From the NCBI GenBank assembly GCA_003116975.1, contig BGKB01000065.1, positions 62,001 to 126,000 on the forward strand: DNA of 64,000 nt, read 5' to 3'. The notes under the pieces were generated by a model. It made no database searches. It saw nothing but the letters and a program-made list of their open reading frames with translations, and was not told the origin of the DNA. This stretch comes from Aurantiochytrium sp. KH105 (Eukaryota > Sar > Bigyra > Thraustochytrida > Thraustochytriidae). The position numbers were made by a program, and so were the translations under genes. This document shows positions 10,035 through 18,400 of the stretch, in pieces (positions within the stretch are counted from its first letter, which is position 1; the number at the start of each line of letters is the position of its first letter).

Positions 10035-10256
10035 ATGCGCGCGCTTCTTCGAGGCCGCGTCAGCGCCAGATCTGCCGCGGCGCGGCGGTCGCCAGCGTCG
10101 CGCGCGTCCGCGTCCTCGTCCTCGTCCTCGTCCTCGTCGGCGTCGCGGGCGCGAGAAAATCCGCCTCCGCCNGCCCCTACTGCGCCTAGGGACGGAGGGG
10201 ATCCGTCTCTTCGCGGTCTGGGCGGGGCCGAGGCCGGGTGCGCGCGGCCGCCTTAA
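10035..10256 (+). CDS. Doubtful 73-codon ORF resembling a mitochondrial presequence
   Basis: The ATG at 10035 opens MRALLRGRVSARSAAARRSPAS followed by a Ser run and a Pro/Gly tail to the stop at 10254-10256. The N at 10172 falls in a third codon position, so the residue is still Pro. The first 25 residues (Arg, Ala, Ser, Leu, no acid) resemble a mitochondrial targeting signal. It could be a first exon of a gene whose later exons I cannot find, or chance in GC-rich DNA. No downstream partner frame was recognised, so confidence is low. Confidence 0.15.
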   Translation: MRALLRGRVSARSAAARRSPASRASASSSSSSSSSASRARENPPPXAPTAPRDGGDPSLRGLGGAEAGCARPP

Positions 10257-10451
10257 GCGATACAGCTGGAGCAGGACGTGGAGGAGGATGAGGAGGACGA
10301 GGACGAGGACGAGGAGAAGGCGTGCATTATTGGGGGTCGTCGCGGTGGAGCAGGGCTCGGAGAAGATGAAGGGTTTTGGGGCTGCGTCGGGGTGCCGGGT
10401 TGGAGGGGCGCGGGAAGTTGGTCGGGGTGTAGAGGGTTTTCTGATTTTCTT

Positions 10452-10467
10452 GGGGGGGGGGGGGGGG
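10452..10467 (+). repeat. G16 homopolymer
   Basis: Sixteen consecutive G follow TTTTCTT and precede AGGACGAGGACC. It is a slippage- and quadruplex-prone tract upstream of the bZIP gene, and assembled lengths of such runs are unreliable. Confidence 0.85.
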
Positions 10468-10675
10468 AGGACGAGGACCAAATGGGATCGCGAGGGAGAT
10501 GTTCGAGCATCTTTTGCAGGGAAGAGGAAGAAGAGGAGGCCAAGGTTGGGATTTCAGCTTGCCACAGGCTGGATCAGTTTATGGATGGCTGTGGAAGATG
10601 ATGGCTCAGCAATCGACCGGGATGACGCGGGACTGGCAGTGAATGAGAGCCGCGTCGGAGTTTCTTTGCCGCGCC

Positions 10676-10678
<3 letters not shown>

Positions 10679-10720
<42 letters not shown>
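10679..10720 (+). repeat. (CAG)14 microsatellite
   Basis: Fourteen perfect CAG triplets lie in intergenic DNA. They are part of no gene that I can support, and the length is probably polymorphic. Confidence 0.85.
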
Positions 10721-10724
<4 letters not shown>

Positions 10725-12043
10725 TTGACAGAGGTGCTACAGGTCTGACTCATTCGTGCTACTGTGCATGATACAGAATGGCCTCATTATGTATGTCAAG
10801 CGGCACCATTGCTTGGTCCCGTTCTTCTGTTCGCCTCGCCCAGCGCCTTGCAAGCTACAGCCAGCTAGCCAGCCCTTTATGCAGCAACATCTGCAGGAGA
10901 TAATGGACTCGATCGTGCGCGCAGCCCTCCTCGCCCTCCTCCTGGTCCTCTTTGTCTCCCAGCCCAGAGCAGAGACCGACCGTGGTGTTGATTTTCTCCT
11001 CGCCACTGCCTGTCAGCCCCAATGGCCCCTGCCAGCTCACTCCGTGCCGGCTGCAGCGTGCGCGTGCGCGTGCTCGTTCTGCTCGGTCCCGCCGCACACA
11101 GCAACCTCCAGCCGCGCGACTGCGACCAAGTGCGACTGCGACCAAGTGCAACGAGCCCCTTCATCGCCAGCCCGAGCGCACGGTCTCGTCCATGCACGTC
11201 TCGTATGATGCGTCCTTTTCAACGCAGTCGTCAGCGTCCTTCTCGTCGACGGAGTCAGAAAGTCCATCCTCCTGACGCTGCCCTCGCCAGTCTCCATCTC
11301 CGCGGCGATGGTCGATCAACCGCTCGCAGTCGCCGGCCAGCCAGGTCAATCTCGGCCGGCCGGGTCGATCGACGCGCCCAAGATCTCGGGCCTCCGTCTC
11401 CGTCTCCGACCTTGGCCCCGGCTCCGCCTCCATCCCGCAAAGCGCTGCGACATGGGGTCTCGCAAGCCGGCAGAGAAAAGACCTCGTGCGTTGCCGCAAT
11501 GATTTCCGTCGTTGAGCAATCATTGGTTGTTGCTCCTGGTTCAATCAACCACCAGCCACCATCAATGATGGTGTGTGATGAGAATCGTGAGCGACTCGAA
11601 GGAGTGTGTGTGTACGCGCTTGAAAGACCTGCTCTTTCAGAGCTGTGAGAGATCGAATGCCTCCTTCACCTCACGCCCAGTCCGCAGCGGCCCCTCCCCT
11701 CGCGCTCGCGCTCCTCTCCGCCGCCGCCCTCGCCGCCCTCCCGCCGCGCAGCAGCCGCGCGTGCCGCAGCAGCTGCAGCGCCGCGCGAGCGAGCGAGCGA
11801 GCGAGCGCGCGGGCGACTCGTCGTCATCACTTTTTCCCCCCCGCGCAGCACCGCGTTCTCTTCGCCGGAAAGAGAACGGAGCTGGACCGCGGAACGTTCC
11901 GTCGTTCTTCCTTCTCTCGCCGGCCGAGCGGAACGCAGAAAACACGCGCGGCTTTTCCTCTCTCAGCTTTCCCTTGTTTCCTTTCCTGCTCGAGGGGAAG
12001 GACGGCCGCAGCAGGCAGAGCGCATACCGACCGCGCGGGCGGC

Positions 12044-12074
<31 letters not shown>

Positions 12075-12184
12075 GGCTGCTGCGCTCCGCCTCCGCTGGG
12101 CGCGGCTGGGCGCGGCTGGGCTGGGCGCGGCTGGGCCCGGCGCGACGCGGCGCGGCGGGGCGAGTCGTCTCGCCTCGTTTCAAA

Positions 12185-12216
12185 CATCCATCCATCCATC
12201 CATCCATCCATCCATC
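12185..12216 (+). repeat. (CATC)8 tract upstream of the bZIP gene
   Basis: Eight perfect CATC units follow GTTTCAAA, about 255-285 bp before the bZIP start codon. A related CATCC/CATCCG array lies upstream of RAD52 on its coding strand (see 40023-40067). Confidence 0.8.
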
Positions 12217-12422
12217 GCTCCGTCGCTCCCTCGACCGCGCCCTCGCGCGCCCCGTCGCGGTGCGTATCGTCGCGCGCGAGGACGGCGGCGGCGGCGCGCA
12301 GGGAGAGCTGCGCCGCGGCGCGCGGCGGCGGCGCGAAGCTGCGCGGCGAGAGCGTCAGAAACGAGCGGGCCCGCGCCGAGGTGGACCCGAAGCGCCTCGA
12401 GCAGAGCGCCTGCGAGGATACG

Positions 12423-12431
12423 TATATTATA
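12423..12431 (+). promoter_or_regulatory. TATA-like box of the bZIP gene
   Basis: TATATTATA is the only AT-rich stretch in several hundred bases of about 75% GC DNA, and lies 41-49 bp upstream of the start codon at 12472. Its position would give a very short 5' leader. This is inferred from base composition alone. Confidence 0.35.
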
Positions 12432-12471
12432 GAGGGGGCCAGGCGGCGCCGCGGGGCGCGCGCACGGCAGG

Positions 12472-14817
12472 ATGCACCACAGACACACGCCGCAGGGCGA
12501 GTACGTCTGGGAGGAGCTGGACCTGCTCCTGGACGAGCAGGGCGAGCCCATCCCCGGGACCAACCAGCAGGGCGCGGCGCTGCCGCAGAACCCGTGGGTG
12601 GATGCGCAACGTGGAGGGGGCGCGCCGCCGGGGAACTCGCTGCCGGGCATGATGCCGGGCATGGTCCAGAGCGACCACGGGATGCCGCACCAACAGCAAA
12701 TGCACCATCACCATCTCGACCAACACCATCATCTGCCACAACACCAGCAGCACATGCACCATCCCATGTCGCAGCTGCCCCCTCCGCAGTCTGCAGGCAT
12801 GATGCAGGGCGGCGCAGCCTCGCATGTGGGTGGAATGCCCGATGGTCACCTCATGTCTATGCATCAGCAAACAGCCTATGGCACCAACCCGTACGCGCCG
12901 GACTCACGCATGCCCGGCTCCGCACAGAACACCGTGGACTATCGCCATCAAAATTACCATAATGGCATGCCTTCCCACCTCGGCGGTCACGTTGTGCCTG
13001 GCCCCGGGTCCCTGGCAAATCAGCCCAACCACATGGTGGACTCTTCGCACTATGCTAGGACAGGACCAGGCGTCAACGTGGAGTCGAAGGTACAGGGCGG
13101 GATCCTCCCCTCGTCGGTCGGCCCGCTGTCGTCCTCGTCTTCTTCGTCCTCGTCGTCATCGGCACATGCTGCAAGCGCACAGCGCGGAGCTGCCCGGGGG
13201 GCTCGGCCAGCAAGCAGTAGCAGCAGCAGCAGCAATAGCAGTAGCAATGGTTCCGCTGCAAGGGCCAACAATTCCGGGCCAGCGCCCTCATCTGGGCCAG
13301 CAGCTCCAAAAACCGGCGGTCGTCGAAGGCCAACATCGGGATCGCAACGCGCCGCAGCAGCAGCAGCAGCGCCCGCCGATCTTGACGCCCCACCCCCGCC
13401 CTCGCACGCGGCGGCGCCCGGCGCTTCTCCCGGCGGCGGCCCGTCCTCGACATCAAGAAGTCCTTCTGCCTCCACCTCTACATCCAAGGCCGGACGGAAC
13501 GGACCCGTAGACAAGGACGCCAAACGGCGCGCTGCAGTCGCAGCTGCAAGTCGCGCGACGCGTGCAAAGCGCAAACGCGAGCTCGAGGAGCTCAAAGAGA
13601 AAAATGTCAAGTTGGAAAAAGAGCGCGAAACCTTTTTGAACACGATTGCCGACCTGCAAATGAAGGTGCAGGCCCTTCGCGAGACCGGGTCTATTGACCT
13701 CCGTATGGAAAACGATCTCTTACGAGCTGAGCTCATGGAGCACAAGAGCTTCATCTCCAAGTTCAAGCACATTGCTGATGGCATCCCGACCACCACAAGT
13801 GCGAAAAAGCTCATGTGCAAACAAGGGTCTGACACGGCCATTGCACAGGTTCTTGGCCTGCTGTCCACCAGCATGGCAGACCCCTCGTGGCGCATTGGCG
13901 TCATTCGAGACCACCCCGAGTTTGAAATGCGCTATCAACGCCTTCCGCACGGCGTGAGCGCCGACCGCGCCAAACGATGCAGCATGCGCGTCGATATTCC
14001 CGTCTTTCCCGTCAAAGACCCGATCGAGGTTGCTCAGGTCTTGTGGGGTGTGTGGTGTGACGAGGACCTCAACAAGCGCATCAGCAAGCACTTTGGCGCC
14101 GTTTCCGTGTCGGTGCGCGAGATCGAGACGGGCATCGAGAACGGTGTCAAAGAGGCAAAGGACAGTAAAGCTGGCGACTCTCTCCGCAATCGCGTCAAGG
14201 TCTACTACTATCGCGAGGAAACCTCGCGCCACGGCTTTGATGCGGAGGCTGAGGGCAAGTCCACCGATGTCGTCGATACTGTGCTCTTGCTCTCGTCGCG
14301 CGAGAAGAGCATCTCACGCTCTTCGTTCCCGCCCGATATGCGCTTCCACAAATTCCCACCAGACGCCAAGGCAGAGCGCGCTCGCTTGGAGGGGAAAGTC
14401 AAGCCCGCGGAGCCTTTTACCCTCGAGCAGCAGCAGGGTCTCGAGGGCCAAAAGAACTACCACGCCATTGTTCTCGCATCCACCTCCACGCAGCACAGCC
14501 TCGGTCTCGTGCCCGTCAAGCAAGGTGTTCATCGCATTCGCTCCGCTTTGCTCGAGGGCGCGGTCTTCCGCAAGGTCGACAACGGGGTGGCCATGTCCTT
14601 AGTGTATTCCTACCCCTCGAACGCCGAGGGTAGAATCAAGGCCCACCACGATGCCCTTGTCGCGGACGACGGGACGCTCAACGAGCAGTGGGCAAAGGTG
14701 ATTTGCGAGATGCACGACATTGTCCTTGAACGTCTGCCCCCCGCAATCTTTGACGCCTACCGCAAGGCACGCGACCAGGGTGTGCCTTTTCCAAAGTCGC
14801 TCGAGAACCACCTTTGA
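12472..14817 (+). CDS. bZIP-type transcription factor with a conserved-looking C-terminal domain
   Basis: The 781-residue protein starts at an ATG at 12472, just after a TATA-like sequence. Residues 1-350 are low-complexity: Met/His/Gln-rich up to about 140, then Ser, Ala and Pro runs. A basic region (351-370, KRRAAVAAASRATRAKRKRE) runs into a leucine zipper (Leu371, Leu374, Leu381, Phe388, Leu395). By my alignment, the invariant Asn of canonical bZIP proteins is Arg353, while the downstream Ser360-Arg361 pair is kept. Substitutions at this Asn are known in oomycete bZIP families. Residues 440-781 are well-mixed and probably folded, with segments such as FEMRYQRLPHGVSADRAKRCSMRVDIPVFPV and VAQVLWGVWCDEDL. 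I do not recognise this domain, which could sense a ligand or a partner. A nuclear DNA-binding role is inferred. Confidence 0.7.
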   Translation: MHHRHTPQGEYVWEELDLLLDEQGEPIPGTNQQGAALPQNPWVDAQRGGGAPPGNSLPGMMPGMVQSDHGMPHQQQMHHHHLDQHHHLPQHQQHMHHPMSQLPPPQSAGMMQGGAASHVGGMPDGHLMSMHQQTAYGTNPYAPDSRMPGSAQNTVDYRHQNYHNGMPSHLGGHVVPGPGSLANQPNHMVDSSHYARTGPGVNVESKVQGGILPSSVGPLSSSSSSSSSSSAHAASAQRGAARGARPASSSSSSSNSSSNGSAARANNSGPAPSSGPAAPKTGGRRRPTSGSQRAAAAAAAPADLDAPPPPSHAAAPGASPGGGPSSTSRSPSASTSTSKAGRNGPVDKDAKRRAAVAAASRATRAKRKRELEELKEKNVKLEKERETFLNTIADLQMKVQALRETGSIDLRMENDLLRAELMEHKSFISKFKHIADGIPTTTSAKKLMCKQGSDTAIAQVLGLLSTSMADPSWRIGVIRDHPEFEMRYQRLPHGVSADRAKRCSMRVDIPVFPVKDPIEVAQVLWGVWCDEDLNKRISKHFGAVSVSVREIETGIENGVKEAKDSKAGDSLRNRVKVYYYREETSRHGFDAEAEGKSTDVVDTVLLLSSREKSISRSSFPPDMRFHKFPPDAKAERARLEGKVKPAEPFTLEQQQGLEGQKNYHAIVLASTSTQHSLGLVPVKQGVHRIRSALLEGAVFRKVDNGVAMSLVYSYPSNAEGRIKAHHDALVADDGTLNEQWAKVICEMHDIVLERLPPAIFDAYRKARDQGVPFPKSLENHL

Positions 14818-15439
14818 TGATCGACGCTGGAAGTCCGGGAGGAAAGAGACGAGAGAGACTGACAGGATTTTTACGAACATTATAGCTTGGGCAAAGCAGA
14901 TAACGCGATCTCTTTTCCTTTTCTCATTTTCCCCTCTTGTTTCCCTTTCTTTGTCTTTTTTGCGCCACACGGCTGGAGGCATAGGAGAATGATACAAGAC
15001 ACATCTTCACCTTTCTGCAAAGCAAAAGCAGGCGCGTGTTTGACGACATCTTCAACTTTCTGCAAAGCAAAAGCAGACGCGTTTTTGACGCCTTCGCAAG
15101 AATATCCTCTGAGCATGCCCAGATACTTGACCTATTCTTATTAGGAAAGTGGAAGTAAGACCACCAGCTTTGCAAAACGCGACTGGACGTAATCTTGTCA
15201 TCTCTTTTTTCCCCCATTTGAGACTTGCACCATGATCAGAGATCAACGCACTATGGCCACATCTAGCTATTCGTCTTGCGATGCTCTTTCTACGTGACCT
15301 GCAAGATTAGGTTCCTCGACTTGGAAAGTTACCAATTGTGAGCCACTCTTGCCTTCATCTTACTGTCAATGTCGAGGATTGCACACAAGGCCGACTTCGG
15401 TTCGTAAAATGATTTTATGGAACAATCCAATCTAGTAGC
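14818..15439. other. Intergenic between converging bZIP and CFAP43-like genes
   Basis: This holds two 3' ends. It is AT-richer than the coding flanks, with T-rich tracts near 14922-14970 and a perfectly adjacent 45-bp tandem duplication at 15001-15090. No gene was seen. Confidence 0.5.
15001..15090 (+). repeat. Tandem duplication, 2 x 45 bp
   Basis: Unit one (15001-15045) and unit two (15046-15090) both begin ACATCTTCA and contain CTTTCTGCAAAGCAAAAGCA. They differ at only three positions by my reading. They are non-coding, in the 3' intergenic region. Confidence 0.85.
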
Positions 15440-18400
15440 TTACTTTGCGTCTGGTGGTGCGGGATTACGCAAGGCGCCCATGGTCGAGGCAGCATGAGTA
15501 AACCGGGGGAAATTGCGCTCACGAAGACGATCAAGTTCCTGCTTGAGAAATTCAATCTCGTCCGTCTGCGCCCGTGCAAGATCCATGAGACGGCGGCGTG
15601 TCACAATTGCCTTCATGCGAGCCTTGGCGGCAGAAGCTCCAGATCCGACGGCAGGCGTCTGGGCTTTGCGAGGCCTACTTGCCCGCGCCCTTCGCTGTGG
15701 GCTTCCTGCTGCATCCTTGGTCTCTTCATCGGCATTATTGCTGCCACTGTTGCTGCCATGAGTAGCTTCGTGGTCATTGTCAAGCACGGAAATACCCGTG
15801 CGGGCCTGCAAAACCGCATTTCGCATTTGTACATTGGTGGAAAGGTCGCGAATTCTCGTCTCGAGCTCGACATTTTCGTCCGCGAGGCTGCGCTCTCGGC
15901 TGTCGATACGATCGAGCGCTTCTCCCATCTTGTCCATTTTTGCTTGGTGTATTTTCTTCATGCGAGCAACCTTTTGCTCCGTCTGCTGCGACTGTTCGTG
16001 GGTGTCAGTGACTTCGCCGCCCTTGATGAGCTCTTGAAGCTCGCGTGTCACACGCAGCATGTGGAGATCCGTGTAGTGCTCTTCGAGGTCGTACTCTTGC
16101 TGAAGCATGTACTTGTGCTCCCACTCCATGTAGTTGATGCTCTTGCGAAAGTCTTTCATCTTTTTCATGATGCCGACCTTTGCATCGCCCAAGTTGACAA
16201 TCTCTGCGTTCTCCGCTTCGATGACGGCTCGATCCAGGAGCATACTATCTGCATAGCTGGTGATGAGCGCCCCAGCTTTGACTTCGTCTTGTCCTTGCTT
16301 GATGCGAATAATGACCTCGAGGTCCTGGGATTCGAGCTTTTCGGATTCCTGAAGCTCGATGAACTCCTCGCCCAATGCCTCGATCTGACTCGCCGCCGCC
16401 GTGCGCTGCCCAACGAGCAGGCTGCCCTGCGACTCGAGCTGCGCAGCCTCCTGCGAGAGTCTCTTGAGGTCGAGCTCGGAACGGATCTTCTCCAGGCGAG
16501 AGCTCTGCAAGAGCGCCCAGCGCGGTTCGTCCATGGCAAGACTCTCGGGACAATCGCGCTCAAAGTCCAATGGGACCAGCGCGCGCTTCTCCTCCTCCCG
16601 CCGCTTGTCTTCTTCCGAAGTCTCGTCGATCACGCCGTAAGGGTCAAGTGTCTCCACGGTTTCGCTGTTTGAGGTCCCCACAGCCTCTGCCGCCACGGCG
16701 CCGAGGGCCTCGGCGAGTGCCTGTTGATTTGTGTTTCGGCCTATCGACGAGTGCGAGCCTCGGCGCTGGCTGTGGCGTCGATCCGAAAGGTCGCTGCTGC
16801 GCCTCCGATGGCTCGAGGCAGTTCCGTGCCCAAAGCCGACCGAGGAACGTCTGCTGGAGTGTCTCGAGATCTCGCCAAGAAAGGTCGCGCGCTGCCCAAC
16901 GCGGTACTTGAACATGGCCATGAGAATCTTCATTTCGTCGGCGTCGATGGTGTCGCCAGCGGCAGCAGCTTGCTCTTGGATCTGAAGCTTAAAGTTCTTC
17001 TCGAGCGCCTTATCCTTTTCTTGGCACATTTGCAATGAAGCGCGCGCAGCGTCCAGAATGGGCTGGAAATCGTCAATTTCCGCCTGCGCACGAGCGCGCT
17101 CTTCGAGCGCCTGCTCGAGGGCCTCACGGTTCTTAGCCTTGCGCACAACCAAGTCTTCGCGGCGAATGAGAGAGAGTGAGAGACGGGAAATGTACTGACC
17201 TTGCGTGGCAATGCTTTCCGCAACACGGATCTTGAAGCGCAGAAGACCCTTGAGCACCTCGCCAAAGACTACGGCAATCTCCTCGATCTCGCCGTAAATC
17301 TTCTTCATTTCCACTTCGAGCGACTTGATGTACTTGTCCTTTTCTTCGGTGAACTTCGCGAGCTGAATCTCGAAGTCATCGTGCTCCTTGCGCTCTTCCT
17401 CGGACATGTCGGCATAGTCAATCTCATTCATCCACGCTGGACGCTCCATGGTCTTTTCCGCGAGCGAGAGCTCTCGCGCCGCCTCAAGAGTGCCGTTCAT
17501 CATGTCGTCGAGCGCGCGTGCCCCCATGTTGTCTTTCGCAGCCTCTGCCTCTCGTCGGAGTCGCTCCTCTTCTTCCCGGGCCACTCGCTCCCGTTCTGCC
17601 TTGGACAGGTACTTTTCTACGCCGATCTCCTCCTGGCTGACCTCGAGCACGGACTCGGCGCGCTCGCTCGGATGCCAAAAGTTCGGCACGACTTCCTCTT
17701 CGCGACTCAGCTCGCGCAGAATCTCATTGATGCGCTCGTAGCGGCTGGTGATGCGCTCCACAGCGTCCTCCTTCTCTTCGACGACCTTGTCAAAGCGCTC
17801 ATTAAAAGCCTGCATCAACTTGCGCTGCAACTCTCGTAGCATTACGAGCTGATGGCGCACCTGGACGCTTGAGCGCAAGGCCGCAGGATGGTACAAGAGG
17901 TCGATGAGCATAGCGCCCGCATTGGCGCTGGCGGCCTCCGCAGCATCGCCATTAGCCCCATCCGCACCACCCTCATCGCCTTCGTCATCGGCATCGTCAC
18001 CCTCACCGTCGCCCTCGGCGTCATCGTCATCGTCATCGCCGGCATCGCCAGCGTCGGCGTCGGCGCCATCGTCGCTGCCGGCATCATCGCCAGCCTTGGC
18101 CTTTTCCGCGGCACCAGCATCGCCATTGCCCTCTCCACCGGGGCCATCTAGACCCGTATCATCGAGAGAAGGTTTAAGGACGCCGGCATTGACGATCCAG
18201 TCGACCTCATCCGAAATGGTGCGCATCGGGCCGCTCTCGGTCGCCCAAGTGTTACGCTTCGACGCTGTCTCGGGTCCCGCAGCAGCACGAATTTCCCGCA
18301 ACTCAATGGAGCGCATCTGCATGACGCGCGCCACGCGACGCTTCTCGGCGGCGCTCTGTTTGGGAACAGGAAAGTTGCGAACCTTGTTGTCCTCACCGGC

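Larger units (their letters stand above)
9849..12471. other. Long GC-rich divergent intergenic region with simple repeats
   Basis: This 2.6 kb separates the divergent bromodomain and bZIP genes and must hold both promoters. It contains one ambiguous base (N at 10172), (TCGTCC) tracts near 10113-10138, a 16-G run (10452-10467), 14 CAG triplets (10679-10720), GCGAGC repeats near 11785, GGGCGCGGCT repeats near 12100-12140 and a CATC tract (12185-12216). Open frames of 100-370 codons here are made of Arg/Ala/Pro/Ser runs and look non-coding. One plus-strand frame near 10035 is listed separately. Confidence 0.5.

Noticed and set aside
9604-10728. A 374-codon plus-strand frame through the N at 10172
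   Set aside because: The first part is antisense to the bromodomain gene and the rest is Arg/Gly runs and a CAG-encoded Ala run.
11645-12652. A 335-codon plus-strand frame upstream of the bZIP gene
   Set aside because: Residues are runs of Ala, Arg, Ser and His from simple repeats, and it overlaps the true bZIP start in another frame. No domain-like sequence.
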